DNA of 64,000 nucleotides from Aquatica leii. Taxonomy: Eukaryota; Arthropoda; Insecta; Coleoptera; Lampyridae. Shown one piece after another: positions 1-12,781 of the stretch; position 1 is the first letter of the stretch, and every line of letters starts with the position of its first letter. The notes beneath the pieces were generated by a model. The model had not been told where the DNA came from. It searched no databases and was given only the letters and a program-made list of their open reading frames with translations. Both the position numbers and the translations under genes were made by a program. The stretch is taken from NCBI GenBank assembly GCA_035610365.1, contig CM069437.1, positions 55,328,093 through 55,392,092 on the forward strand. Direction: 5' to 3'.

Positions 1-760
1 CATCTATGCTTACATTTGCTTCTCGGGGAAACAGCAACACAACTTTATGGAGTGCGTCGATAGTTGGTTGTACCTTCTAAAGCTTATTCCGACTTTTTCC
101 TTCCTCAGTTACAGGTAAATTATTCACAACGTGAATCGAATTTCTAAGTTGAAAGTATCTATTTCTACTCAGAGTAGATAAGTGAAATTTTAAAGAGTAA
201 TGACCACTACATTCTAATCCTGGAAAAGCCAAGTGTGCTCATTAAAAGTGTAAAATCAACGAAAGACTTAATTTCTCTTTCTGTTGCTTCTAACAACTTA
301 TTAAAGTTTTGCTGAAAATAAATGTTTTTGTTCTCAGCATCTTTTTTGAGGAAATTATCATTATAGCACTAGCTAAAGTAATTCATGGTAATAAAATTTT
401 TACGTTATTATTCATTTCTTGGTTGAATAGAGAACTGGGGAAAACTAGTTTCAATGTCAAAATATTTATCTATATATATATATCGCCATCTTTTGTTGAT
501 AGATTTATGTTTTTTATGATCTTTTGTCTTTTGCTATTTTTCGGGATCGCAAAAATTGATTTATTTATTCTTTTCGTCTTGTTTTATTCAGTAAGAGACG
601 GTAAACCATCAGGCGCAGATTCTTTGTGATTTTCTGGATCTGAATCGCCCGGAAAGTAATCTTCATCATCGGTGGCGTAGAAGTTGCTATATTTAAGAAT
701 TGCAGCTAGTTTTTTATCGATTAGAGCTCATTTTCTAGCTAAAATTAAAAAAAATATTTG
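1..760 (-). pseudogene. piggyBac-like transposase remnant (runs off left edge)
   Basis: Read on the minus strand and allowing frameshifts, this stretch gives a piggyBac (PGBD4-type) transposase N-terminal half. An acidic leader (DEDYFPGDSDPENHKES) lies near 600-700. A segment ending IYFQQNFNKLLEATEREIKSF lies near 230-320, where family members read 'TN.Y....Ei..fiGi'. Then come SRNRYFQLRNSIHVVNN near 120-180, matching the family's mSRnRF..l...lH..dN block, and KVQPTIDALHKV ... REANVSID at 5-95, matching K(v/i)rP.id.l ... e.lsiDE. At least three frame changes and several stops separate these blocks, so it is inactive. The catalytic aspartates would lie mostly off the left edge. The assignment rests on motif recall only. 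A forward-strand open frame at 309..629 is the antisense of this remnant and is not counted as a gene. Confidence 0.6.
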
Positions 761-3076
761 AAAATTTGCAGTCTCAATGTCCACATTTATGTACAAACAA
801 AACATGTGTGTGCTCCGGAACTTACAGAATTTGCGGTACATGTCGACGCCATAATGTCGGCACTTGCTTTGCTAACAATTGCTGCGTTACTACTACTACG
901 ATTTTCGGTTCAGTTTAAGTCACATGTTGTCGCGCAGAAACAAAAAAGCAGTAGTGTATCCATTTCTGTTTTTTAATGTACAATAAAAGCATGTACACAA
1001 ATGTGTACGCAGGGTCTGACGAAGCTATACTTAGTACAAATATGAAGTAAATGACTAAGAAGAGTCTACATTCCCAAACCCAAGTTTGGCTTTGGCTAAC
1101 GGCCAAGACGAACCGTAGTCTAACGTGGTAGTAGTGTGTTGATGCTAATTCTTTGATAAGCTTCTTTTTACGGGGATATAACAACCGCAAGGTGTGTACT
1201 TAACTCTGTACGATCAATACGAGAGTAAACGGTTTGCCATGCGGCTGCTGTTCTTAGACTAACAGTCACTTTACCTAGGACAGATACTTGAGACACGGCT
1301 GGGTCATCGTCGTCTGATTTCCACGCCGGTAAATCCGAACCTAGTTTGAATTCCAAAGCTCGGTTCCACCTTTAGACCGAAACTTGAAACATGGTCTAGA
1401 TTCCAAAATTTTAACAGCGCCAGTAAATTGAGACCCAGTTCTGAAGAGAAAAAAAATGCGAACTTTTATTGCATAGAATCATGGCAGGAAAGATTTGTCT
1501 TTATGGTAGTGAAAACGTCTTGTGGTAGCCGTACGCGGTCCAATACGCTTAGAATCTATCTAAGTTTCTTTGCTCCTTAAACTCATAAAACAGACAGCAA
1601 TCTTATTAGAGCACTGGCGCATTTATGTGAAAAGAGCAAAGGCTTTAAGAACATTGCCAGGTAGCAGAGGAATAAATTTTGTAGGATGGAAAAAACTGCA
1701 ACGGCGACACGTTAAGCATGGTCCGGCACCAATAAAAGTATTTGAGTTCTATCTGAAACCTGCGCTATCTGGTGTCGGTTTCTAAAGGGCTTAATAACTA
1801 ACTTAGGCACAGGTTGAACGTTGACTTATTCCGTAGGCGACATTAAAATACTTTAGCAAGCTCCGCTTAAGCACTCTATACCTGCTTTGATATACTCAGC
1901 TACCTCCCCTAACTAGGCGCGCGAGAGCTGGTATCAAGGTGTTAAACTGGCCAGCAAATATTGTTCAGAAAAAAAGAGTAAAGTAAAAATAAATAATTTT
2001 TGTTTTAAATTAAAAACTGAAACAAAGTTGATTTGTTAATTTAAATTTAACGTCAAAGATAAATGTTTTAAAGAACCAAAAAAAATAGAAGCCTCTAATA
2101 GAAAAGAAACATTTAAATTTATAGTGAGAACTCAAAGTAAAATAAGAAGATATAAACATAGAATGTTTCGGATTTGAACCAGCGCCGTATTTATTTAATA
2201 TGTCAAATGTTAAAAATAACGGAGATACAAAATAAAAAAAACAAAAAAATGCGTAGTGTGTTTAAACGTCCTTGCGTTCAAAGGTAATCCGTTCAAATGC
2301 TCTCGTTTAATCGGTTGCACATTCCGTAAAATGCTTTTCCAAAGTCACTATATCTCACAATAACAGATTATAAAAAATGGTGCAAAACATGCAATTTACA
2401 ACAAAATAACCATCAAAATTTTGTATGGCGATTTTATTTGTTTCTAAACCTCTTAGATAATTTATCAAAAATCAGAGTTTATCAAAACAAAACAAAAATG
2501 TTTCTTTCAAAAATTGATATAATGGTTTGATTTATAACAGGTTCGGAGTTTTTATCAATACTAATTAGTATTTATGCATTATTTAATGTGGTAAAATACA
2601 AATGTATGAATTAGTCATTAAACAAAAATAAAGTTATGTATGTTTGTATGTGTTGTAACTAAATTTGCGATTAAATCAAATTTGAAATTACGGAAACATA
2701 TACTTTAGTGACCATAAAACTCAAATACAACAAAATTCATAAACTAGTGTAATTAGCAACAATTCACGTTGATTAAATTATATAATTATTAAATGCAATG
2801 AATGATTATAGTATTGCGCAAGACGTTAGCGTAACTTTTAGTAGTCGGCAATGAAAAGCAAAAAAATCTGGACGGCAATGAAATGAAGCAGAACGTAGTT
2901 AGAATAAATTAATGTATGCGTTTGCTTAATTTCATTCATTATTATGGTCAGATAATTGTTTATTGAATATACAATTCAGTGCAAAGTAGTTCATTAAAAG
3001 TGTAAAATTGAAATCGTATTAGAAGATAAATGATTAGAAACAGAAAATCTAACAACTTAAAAGGCTGTCACGGGAT
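761..3076. other. No recognisable gene
   Basis: AT-rich sequence with short unsupported open frames (for example 1168..1356 minus and 1570..1785 plus) that match nothing I recognise. If gene A (3121..3480, minus) is intact, this stretch would be its second intron, because no exon 3 sequence is found before the left edge. A short motif pair (232-305 and 2993-3062, sharing cattaaaagtgtaaaat and tctaacaactta) hints at an old dispersed repeat. Confidence 0.5.
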
Positions 3077-3120
3077 TTATTCTAACGTAAACAGTATTAC
3101 ACTAAAAAGTATGCACTTAC

Positions 3121-3480
3121 CTAGTTTTTCAATCATCGGCAAAATATCACAATAAATACCAAACTCACAAGAAAATAATCCCATTTCTTCGTTAAAACTC
3201 TTTGCAAGTTCGCCTTCCGGAAGATGTTTAACAATCATTGACATCGATTGAACGTCATCCCTTACAAAATAATATTTTATAAAATTAAAAAACAAAAAAC
3301 AACTAACCGATCTTTTTTAGAAAATTTAACCACAATCCGTAACAGTTCGCAAGTATAATTTTCACCTGGTGGAACCACATACGATGTTTCAGTGCTTAAT
3401 ATTTCTATAACGTCTTTACATTGTTCTTTGACAATTTTATTGATAAAATCTTCAGAAAAAGTGGTTTGTATGACGGACAT
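3121..3480 (-). CDS. EcKinase-like protein, gene A (exons 1-2 only)
   Basis: This is the first two exons of an insect EcKinase-family (DUF227/CHK-like) small-molecule kinase. The family uses an aminoglycoside-phosphotransferase-type fold; ecdysteroid 22-kinase is its best-known member, and many others are linked to detoxification by phosphorylation. Exon 1 is 3308..3480 (173 nt, ATG at 3478-3480) and contains the family signature YVVPPGENYTCELLRIVVK. It ends in a GTTAGT donor. Exon 2 is 3121..3260 (140 nt, acceptor TTGTAAG) with SMIVKHLP, the lysine expected to contact ATP, and it ends at a GTAAGT donor. Both exon lengths equal those of genes B and C, and the frame is open. Exons 3-7 (HGDxW, IDFQ) are not seen in the 3.1 kb to the left, so the gene either has a long intron leaving the window or is truncated. 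Substrate unknown. Confidence 0.8.
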
Positions 3481-3604
3481 TTTAAAATGAACCTGCTTGT
3501 TCTAGCGTTTATTTATATCACCGCCTAAACTTTCACACAAAAATTTAACTTGAGTGTATAATTCCTCTTGCGTCATATCCCTGGGAGGAAGCTGCAGCGT
3601 AGTT

Positions 3605-3610
3605 CACGTG
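3605..3610. promoter_or_regulatory. CACGTG E-box upstream of gene A
   Basis: A palindromic CACGTG lies 125 bp upstream of the gene A ATG (read as ATACCACGTGAACTA on the gene strand). The same hexamer sits upstream of genes B and C. Binding by a bHLH factor is inference. Confidence 0.35.
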
Positions 3611-6500
3611 GTATTTTTGTCAGATTTAGCCGAAGAAGTTGCTACACTGTCAAGGTTGTAATAACGAACACGATCAGTAAATCGACACAATATTAAATTG
3701 TTTAGAATCTACGTTTAGTTTTCAATTAGAATTATTTTAAAATTATGTTTGCCGAACTTGCTAAAGCATAAGGGTTGAGAATTGAGTCCGCATTGACTGA
3801 CATACAAAAATAGATATTAAATATACTATATACTATTTTTTGAAAGCGAATACAAAAAGTACTTAATCTAAATAAACATTTTTTAGCTTCTGCTTCATTT
3901 TATTTCACACCCAACTCAACCGAACGCATCGACTAATTATTCTTTGGGCAAATCTACAAGAGTGATTTATTTTTACAAATTGTGTTAAGTGAATACACAA
4001 CGAAGTAGCATGCTTTTCTTCTTGTTACTGTTGACTACTTATTAGTTATGGTTATAAAAGTAATCGTGTTTTTATTTAATCTTAGGTAGGTATATAATTT
4101 CTTTTCACTAAAAGATACGGAACAGATCTGTAATGTATGCAAAGTGCTTGAGGTGTTGTTTTTTTATAATTTTAGATACCGTATTTATAATACATAAAAC
4201 TTGTACTAAAATACGCATAAAGTAATGTATCCGAACTTTCTAACTTTTGTATCTTTTTGACTGGTACTGCATTTGTGCCATAGTGTGTCTCTAGTCGTAA
4301 GCTTGCAACTCAATAGATGTTCAAAAAACTTTTTAAGGAAAAAAAAATGTTTGATAGCACTGATATTTAGAAATTTTAAATTTTGCTTTAAGGCTATATG
4401 CCCGGCCTGAAAATCGTTTTTTTCATTTCCTGAGTTTATTTTTGAATGAAAAATTTTGATGTTTACATGATAATTCATAAAAAAAATGCTGCAAAGAGGT
4501 AAAGAGCCCATTTTTTGAAATTGGCTTTAAGGCTTTAAAAATAAACGAAAAATTTTGATTTTCGAAAATTGGGCTTTTTCCCAGCATTTTAAAAATCGTA
4601 AGAACATGTAACATTTTAATTTTTTTAATTATTTTCGAAAATGCGACCAGGAAATATCAAACAAAATTGAATTTACATCGCTGCATTTGCTGAAATCTAA
4701 GTTTGATACATGGTACGGTTTTGAGCGATGGAAGGATGGAACTCCGCCTATTGACATTAGCACGTTTCGCAGTCGCAAGAGTTTCTACAGTAAGCATATC
4801 TGGTAATGTATATATCTACAGAATGTCTTGATAAGAATATAATTTTAAATTGTGACGATCTCTTCTAGTCGGTAAATGTACATTCAAATTTACTCTGTTA
4901 TAAGATTTTGGCATTGTAGATTTTGTTAAATTGTAAATAGGTACTAAGCTAATCTAAAGTTCCCACTAAAACGCACGTACCGCTTTTATACACATTTACT
5001 TCATATATAAATTTTCTCTGTTTGTTTACAGATACAAAAAGATGATAGTTTCTGGTCTTGTATGAAACCCCAATTGACGGACTTTTATTTACAGTACATG
5101 CTGCCTTTATTAACATTGAAGGAAAATAGTTTCAATTACCTTTGTAATTTTTTACATTTTTAAAAAGTATGTTTATTAGTATTATCTTTATGAAATTGTT
5201 CCAGGTGCTCTTTTAGTATTATATGGTATCATATATGCAAGTAAATATTTCTACAGAAACATAAAAAAATTGTTTCAATAAATGAAAAGCAATACTTTCT
5301 TTTTATTATTATTTTCTCTCAAAATCTTCTTATCATTGTAAGCAACGTATACTAACCTTTGTTATGTAAATATAGTATGACCTCATAAACATCATCAAAT
5401 TGTTTAGTTATCTCAAATTTGCAATTTCACCATAATAAAGAGTACGGAATTGTAGTCCACGTGGACTTAAAGAATGCCAGTCAAAGTGTCGAAGCACCAA
5501 TCGTGGGTAATATTAAACCCATAAATTATCGGTAACGCAACCGCGACTGAATCTTTCCTACTCTTTCTTCTTTCATTACATTAACAGTATCTAACCATAT
5601 CTCTAAACATATGTGAGAGTTTAAATAATTGAACAAATTAGTGCAACGCCCATCTCAAAACAAACCTGAATTAAACCGGGAGTATAGCCTTAATGTGTTA
5701 TATTTGTGCTAACTTGTGCCGAAAACGCGAGATCGACAACATGAATAAAAATTGAATTAGGAAATGAAAATAATAATAACTCTTACTTTGCCAAAACTCA
5801 ATTTAGTACATAGATAATAACTTGTACCTAGAGATTGAAATAAAACCAAGCTTTCGAAAAATCAAGCCAAGCTTTTACAGGTCAAGCTTTCAAGCTTTTA
5901 ACAAATTTTCAAAATAATATTATTTTGATGTAAAATTTATATCTTAAAATAAAGTTGATCGAAGGCGATTTACACAAATCACTTCAGCAAACAGCGTTAA
6001 CTAAAAAAATCAAAACAGAAATTAAGCAAGTCTTGTTTTGGTTACAACCGTAGATAAACATACTCGAGTACACAAGTACATTTTGTTAAGTTAGAACAGT
6101 GTAAGTACGAATAAAAAAATATTGGTGTTTGTGTAATTACTTTACTAACAATTTATTTTGTGGATGACGGATAAACTATCACTTTAGACCAAACCAGAAA
6201 AAAATGTCATTTAACGCCACAAGAAAACTTTTCCGTAGGTTTGTAGTCGTCTATCAGAACCACGGTGTATACTAAATTACCTCATCACTCGGGATCAATC
6301 AGAAATTAAGCTAGAACGTGTATACACATTCAAACCTCTCATCTTTAATACTCTGTACGAGCAGTATTTTGTGCCTATTACACGTGAATAAATCTAGTAT
6401 TGCTATAATGATAAAATGTTTATTGTGTATATCTTATTATTAAATTAATAATTAGATAATTAAGTAAATGTAACTATAAATTTTGTTTTATTTATTAATT
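3611..6500. other. No recognisable gene
   Basis: AT-rich intergenic DNA. Short open frames at 4206..4614 on minus lie over low-complexity sequence with imperfect local duplication (gctttaaggct near 4389 and 4525; gaaaaattttgat near 4447 and 4550). I see no coding, RNA or transposon signature. Confidence 0.5.
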
Positions 6501-6667
6501 TTTTTTCTAGAATTCGTGTTTTGAAGGCGGTTGAGTGAGGACGTGTTTAATGTTATTGCGGATAAGAAAGCATAGGCGAGTTTAAATAACGTGTGCGAAT
6601 GCGAGCGAATATCAAGTATTTTTTAATATTTGTGGCGGGTTTTATATAAACATAATGAGAAGGAATC

Positions 6668-7320
6668 ATGTCAGAATCCAAATCGACGGGATCGCAAAAG
6701 AAAAATAAATAACAAAAAATTGTGCAAGAAGTTTTTGCATGGAGTAAGCGAACAGGAAGAAGCCCGAAAAAAGAAGAGAGTGATAGGGCGGAGCAGGAAG
6801 TAATGGAGATGTGTAGGAAAATGATTAGAGAAATGAAGCAATTGAGGAAAGAGAACAAAAAATTAGTAGTTAATCTGGAAAAGATCACAGAAGAGTTAAA
6901 AAAAGAAAGAGAAGAGCGAAAGGAGATATGCAATATGTGGGAAAAAAGAGCATGCAAGAAAAAATAGAAAATCTGGAAAGAAGGTTGGAAGTAATGAAAA
7001 GGGAAGAAGAAGGAGCTTGGTTGTAAGAGGGATGGAAGGTCAAGAGGGAAGAAAAGACAGTAAAAAGCAAGTGGATAACTTATTTAAAAATAAATTGAAA
7101 GTGGAAAAAGGTATAAGAGACGCAATTAAAATATCGAGAAGGTTACTACTGGTGAAATTGGATTCCGTGTTTATTTTTATTTTATTTATTTTATTTATAG
7201 ATGAAGATATGACCCCAGTGAAAAGAAAGGTACAAAAAAATAAGAATAGAAGAAAGAAGACTAAAGGAAGAAGAAAAAAGAACAAAAATAAGGTTTATGA
7301 AATTATTGGTTGAAGGAGAG
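6668..7320 (+). pseudogene. LINE ORF1-like coiled-coil region
   Basis: It starts at ATG 6668 (MSESKSTGSQKKNK, then a stop) and is open again in the same reading from 6722. A Lys/Glu-rich helix follows (EELKKEREERKEICNMWEKR), typical of a LINE ORF1 coiled coil. Near 7017 the text VVRGMEGQEGRKDSKKQVDN matches the 'NVvirG.e' segment found after the coiled coil in many LINE ORF1 proteins, now in another frame. Expected role: RNA-binding chaperone. No intact protein remains. Confidence 0.5.
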
Positions 7321-7479
7321 GAAATGCACTGGAACGTAAAAGAAAATAAATTAGGGAGAAAAAAGGCAAAAAAATAAAAATAAGGAGGGTAAGAGATAAA
7401 AAAATTGGGACTACTAAGCAAAGACCAAGAAAAACGACAAAAAAAACGAAGTAAATAAGTTTAGCTTTTTGGAACGTTA

Positions 7480-10400
7480 CAAGAGTTAAAAATAAAAGAA
7501 CTGAGTTTTGGAAGTATATAAAAGGGTTTGACATTGTGGGCTTAGTAGAAACGTGGCTGGAGGAGAAAGATTGGGAAGATGGATATAGATAGAACGTACA
7601 GTTCGCGATAATAAAAGAAAAACAACGAAGAGCGCAAAGGGTATAATATCAGGAGTAAGAAAAGAATCGGTAGTAAAAGAAGAAGAGAATAAAAAGCAAG
7701 AGCAAGGAATAGTAGTAAATCAAATATTAAGAAAAGATTAGGGTAGATATAGAGTGATAACAGTGTACGGTCAAAAAATGAAACAAACAATAAAGAACTT
7801 GAAACAGCTACTGATTGAAAAGGAGAGAAGAAAATTTTTGATATGTAGAGATTTTAACGCGAAAATTGGAGAACGTGGAGGTATGATAGTTAATGGGGAA
7901 GAAAATAATTAAAACATTAAACAAACAAGGTAGAGAGGTATTAGAATTATGTGAGGGGAAGGGGAGGACTATACTCAACAAAAATATGGAGGAAGGGGAT
8001 AGAGAAGAATATACATATATAAGTGAGAGGCGAGAATCTATAATAGTTTATGTAATAGCTAGTGGAGAGGTTTTAGATGAAATAGAAAGTTTTAAAATAG
8101 GGGAAGAGGTTGATTCTGACCATCAGCCATTAGAAGTAAGGCTAAACAGTTGGAAGAGCAAATGAAAAAACTTAGACACAGTTTGGGGAGTCAAAAAGGT
8201 AAGGACCGATAAAAATATTGAGATTTATAGGAGAAAAATAGAGGAGGAACAATGGATAAAAGAAGGAGTAAAAGAGGGAGTAAAAGAACTGATCAATAAA
8301 ATGGATAAATCAGTAGAAAGAAAAGGATAAATAAAAAAAAACATAAAGGAGCATAGAGGAAAGAGGTGGTGTAATAAGGAATACAAGAAAACCAGAAAGA
8401 GGGTAAGAAGAGGTAAAAAAATGGGGAAAAAAATTTGATATTTAGGAATATAAGAAATTTAGATCAAAATATAGAAAAGAGTGTGGTAAGAGAAAAGAGG
8501 AATATAGAAAAGAGTTGGATGAACATATAAAAATGTTAGGAAACAAAGGAGACATATAGAGCTTTTTAAATAAGAAAAGGAAAATTGGTAAAAAAAGGGG
8601 GCTACAAAAAAAATTGTGAAAACATTGCGTAAAGATCTTAGAGGGGGAAAAAAGAAGAAGAGTGAATTTAAAGTAGAAAGGATAACAAAAAGAGGGAGCA
8701 GTACGGTTATACAAAAATAAAAAATAGAAGAAACATTAAAAAAATAAAAAAAGAAAAGCAGATGGCACGGATGGAACGCAAGGAGAACAATGGAAATATA
8801 TAAAAGAGAGAATAAAAGAAAGAATAGAAATAATTTTAAATAAGATAAATTCTAGTGAAGGGTTTCCGGATGATTGGAAAGAAGCAATAATATGCCCAGT
8901 TTACAAAAGAGGAGACAGAAGAGAGGTAAAAAACTATGAAGGTATAAGTGTGTCAAATGTGGTATATAAGATTTATATGACAATTTCACAAAAAACGTTG
9001 GAAAGAGGAATGGAGGAAAAAAAGATCTTACCAGACTGACAGACAAAAATTAGAAAAGGGAGAAGGGCATTAGATAATGTATACATATTGAAACAGATAG
9101 TAAACAAAGAATTAGAAGTGAAAAAATTTTGCGTTATTTCTGGATATAAAAGCAGCGTTTGATAATGTAAATAAGAGTAAATTATGGAATATATTAAGAA
9201 AGAAACAGATAGAGCAAGAACTAGGAATATAGAGGAAATATATAATGAGACAAAGAGTAAAGTAAGAATAGATGAAAAGTTAAGTGCAGCATTTTGGACA
9301 AACAAAAGATGAATGCAGGGATGTCTACTTAGTCCTAATTTATTTGCATTATATTTAGAGGATTTAGAGAAAGGGTTAATGGGGCAACAGTAAGTAGGAA
9401 TAATAATGGGGGGAGATTAAAAGTGTGGGTTTTGGCGTATGACATAGTAATTACAGCGAAAAAAGAAAGAGAAATGATGAAGATAATAAAGACAGTAAAA
9501 AACTATATGGAAAAAAGTGTTTAAGTAAATGTGGGAAAAACAAAGATAGTAGTGTTTCAAAAAGAGAAGGGGGTAAAAAAGAGTAGAGTGGAAGTAGGGA
9601 TACAAGGTAATAGAAAGTGTAAATTTAGGTTTTCGAATCAGAGACAATAATAAAGATGATGCACATATAAAGTGGTTAGCAAAGAAATGTAGTAGAATAG
9701 TAGGCCCAGTGTGGGGTATAGGAGAGAGAGGAGGTTTGGGAAGCAAATAGAAGCAAGAAAGTGGTTGTTTAACAAATTAATAAAGAGTGTGATGATGTAC
9801 GGGGCGGAAATATGGGGGTGGAAGGAATAGGAGGAATTGTAAAAGGTACAAGACAAATACTGGAAATGGACGTTAGGATTAGAAAGGAAGACGCCAGGGT
9901 ACATAATAAAAGAAGAAATAAAGTTAAGATAACAGTACAGACGGGAAAAAAAGTAATGTTTTACAAAGAACTAATGAAATAAAGTGAAGATTGAAAGAAG
10001 AAAAGAATGAAAAAAATAAATATGGACAAGACGAAAGAAAAATGTGTTATGAAAGAGTTGGATATGCGAGAAAAAAAGTAGAAAAAATAAGGGAGACAGG
10101 AAAGGAAATAAAAGATGAGATAATAAGAAGAGATAAGGATATACACAGACAAGAAACTAGAGCAAGAATAAGAAAGGGGAAATACAATGAGCGATATACA
10201 AATAATGTAATAGATAATATCCCAAGGTACATAAAAGGTAAAAAAAGCTCGAGATAAAAAAGTAAAAAACAAAAAAATAGTAACAAGGTTTAGATACGGA
10301 AATGAAGAGCAAGACAATAAGTATTGGAAGAAAGATAAAGATAAGAGATGTAGACTATGCGGGGAGGGGTGGAAAAATATAGAACACCTGTTAAAGAAAT

Positions 10401-10520
10401 GCATAGAACTAAGAGAAGAGGAGAGATGAAGTTTAGAGATTTTAAGAGAAGGAGAAGAAGTAGTGAGATGGATGGAAGAGGTATTAAAAAGGAGAAAAAG
10501 ATTACATGTAGTGTAGTAGA
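7480..10520 (+). pseudogene. LINE endonuclease-reverse transcriptase, inactivated
   Basis: The endonuclease begins near 7490 with FWKYIKGFDIVGLVETWLEE (ETW is the catalytic-Glu block). Its C-terminal part is at 7830-8160 (CRDFNAKIG, then SDHQPLEV, the terminal Asp-His pair). The reverse transcriptase is at 8760-9780: FPDDWKEAIICPVYKRGD at 8866, NYEGISVSNVVYKI at 8930, and RRALDNVYILKQIV at 9063. The catalytic block near 9425 reads VWVLAYDIVITAKK where LAYADDIVI is expected, so two residues including one metal-binding Asp are missing. A zinc-finger-like CRLCGEGWKNIEHLLKKC lies at 10350-10405. Stops are frequent, and it cannot encode an active enzyme. Confidence 0.7.
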
Positions 10521-10679
10521 TGTGTTTGTATATAGAGAAGTGATTAGCGGTGGAGGATTTCGAATTTTTTTGTTTTTTTTTTGTTTTATATATAGGGATA
10601 ATGTTGTGTTTAGTTCAAAATACGGATTTTTTGTTAAAATTTTTTTTATGACAAATAAAGCTCTATCGACTTTTAAAAG

Positions 10680-12781
10680 ACAGTTGTGAGAAAACTGCGT
10701 TTACTGTTCCAGGCCGAGGTTTATTTGAATTTAAAATCTTCTTTTTGATCTCAACAACAAACTTTAGATAGGATGATGGATAATATTTTTGGTCCCGAGC
10801 TAGAAAATGTTTTTGTGTATATGGATGACATCATCATTACCTCTAAAACTTTTTCCGAACATGCCAAGGTTTTTAATCGATTAAAAAAAAGATGCTGGTC
10901 TTACGGTAAATCTAGAAAAATGCAAATTTTGCAACTCTTTTCTAACGTATCTAGGTTTTTTTGTAGACAAGGATGGTTTCCGTACAAATCCTTCTACAGT
11001 TGACGCAATCGTTTCATTCCCTACTCCTACAAATTCGACGGAAGTTAAAAGATTTTTAGGAATGGCCGGCTGGTATCGGAGGTTTATTCCAAATTTTTCA
11101 AGTGTCGTATTTCCTATACTAGAACTTATAAATGGTCGACAAAAAAGAAAACCTATCAAATAGAATGATCGTGCTGAATCTTCTTTTTACGAACTTAAGA
11201 AACTCTTAGTTTCTGGGTTCATTTTAACTAGTCCTGATTTTAGCAAACCTTTCATTATTCAATGCGATGACAGTGTTGTCGGCTTCAGAGCGATCCTATT
11301 CTAAGGAGAAGGTTTAGAGAAAGAATGTTTGCCTTATGCTTATTCAGCATTGAAAAGTACTCTACTTATATAGAACTTAGTCATTTTAAGATTATCACAG
11401 ATCATCATGCCTTGCTCTGATTGCATAAACTTTAATCGCCAACCGGTAGATTAGCTCGTTGGACAGCTAGAATGTCTCAGTATAGCTTTGATATTGATCA
11501 CAGAAAAGGCAAATTTAATGTTGCACCCGACGCACTATCTAGAGCTCCCGTTCTTGTTACTATCATAAATACTATAAGTCGTGAAATTCAGATTTTTATC
11601 TTTGGTATAACAACCCGGTTGTTAAGGTTACTAATGATCCAGATCGATATCCGTCTTGGCGAGTGGAAAATGCATTTCTTCTCAAATACGTTCCAAACAA
11701 ATACCGTATTACTTCTGATTTGATTGAATGAAAAGTAATGTCTCAAAAACTAAACGGTTAGATATCTTTCGACAATTTTATAATGAACCTACATCTAGTC
11801 ATCTAGGATCTTTTAAAACTTTTAATAAAATCGCCGAATTCTATTATTGGACTAAAATGAAGGCTGATGTTGCTAAATATGTCAGAAAATTCGATGTATG
11901 TCAATCGTGTAAATTTTTTTCACAGCTTTGTCTTGCTCTTCTGGGAATCAAAAAAAAGTCAAATGCCCTTTTCAGTTTATCTCTATCGGTTTGATTGGTT
12001 CGTTACCTAGGTCAACTGAAAATTACACGTTTAATTTTGTTGTAACTGATTGGTTCACAAAATTCCAAGTCCAACCTCTTAGAAAAGCAACAGTTTCTTC
12101 AATTATCTATCTAATGTTTGGAGTACCACAAATTGATATGTGTGCTAATGGACACCGGTATATTGTAAGATTGTTTCAAAAACTCATTGATTAATATAAA
12201 GTTCAAAAAGTTTAATACAATGCTTGTTATCATCCACAAGTAAACCCAGTTGAAAGAACTAACAGAGTTCTCACTACTGCAATTCGCTCATACGTAAAAG
12301 AAAATTATAGATTGTGAAATGCTCAGATCTTCAATATCGCGATTTGAAATGCGATACACAAAGTTACTGGTTATACTCCTTCTTCCATTAACTTTGGTAG
12401 AACGGTCCCCGCTTATGGTGATTATTGTGGTCGATTAGTTGATTTAAAAAAGGAAGAAATGAAGAACAACTGGTTCGAGATGTAAACGAACGCTCGCCGC
12501 TTTACGGAGATGCGGTAGAAAGAATGAATAAAGCTTATGAGCGTAATAAATTTTATTATCATTTGCGAAAAATAATGTTGCGCTTTAGAAAGGGTGACAT
12601 TGTGTGGAAACGTAATCCGATTTTGTCAAATGCTTCTAAGGGTTTTGCTCAAAAGCTTGTGCCCATGTTTATAAAAGCCAAGGTTGGACAAGTTGATTTA
12701 AATAGTAGAAACTTAAGAGTCTGGCATGTCAAAGATATCAAACCTAGTACGGATGACATACTTAATTTCCCTGACGACTAA
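10680..12781 (+). pseudogene. Ty3/Gypsy pol remnant (RT to integrase)
   Basis: Domains in order, in shifting frames: RT from about 10695 (FTVPGRGLFEF) with the catalytic block FVYMDDIIITSKT at 10810; RT connection and RNase H (FLGMAGWYRRFIPNFSS at 11057, then FIIQCDDSVVGF at 11252); the HRKGKFNVAPDALSR block at 11500, the usual end of RNase H; integrase zinc-binding H-H-C-C (HLGSFKTFNKI ... CQSCK, 11795-11915); integrase core with VVTDWFTKFQV at 12040 and YHPQVNPVERTNRV at 12225; a GPY-like or chromo-like tail to 12781 (FRKGDIVWKRNP ... LRVWHVKDIKP). The N-terminal half of RT, protease and gag are absent, so the element is 5'-truncated. Many stops; dead. Confidence 0.8.

Larger units (their letters stand above)
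6660..10560 (+). mobile_element. Degenerate non-LTR retrotransposon (LINE), near full length
   Basis: A LINE-like element with, in order, a coiled-coil ORF1-type region, an APE-type endonuclease, a reverse transcriptase and a C-terminal CCHC-like zinc finger. The strand is strikingly purine-rich (long A/G runs), which creates many false open frames on minus (pyrimidine-rich, Phe/Ser/Leu-rich). Numerous stops and frameshifts show it is dead. The clade cannot be fixed by eye; the endonuclease wording FDIVGLVETWLEEK resembles R1/I/CR1-type insect elements. The 5' edge is uncertain. The 3' edge is placed after the last recognisable coding block, before the T-rich stretch at 10565-10590. Confidence 0.7.

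Noticed and set aside
309-629. 106-codon forward open frame
   Set aside because: Hydrophobic, motif-free, and antisense to a recognisable piggyBac remnant.
6553-10404. Many Phe/Ser/Leu-rich open frames on minus
   Set aside because: They are the complement of the purine-rich LINE sense strand. No start context or conserved domain.
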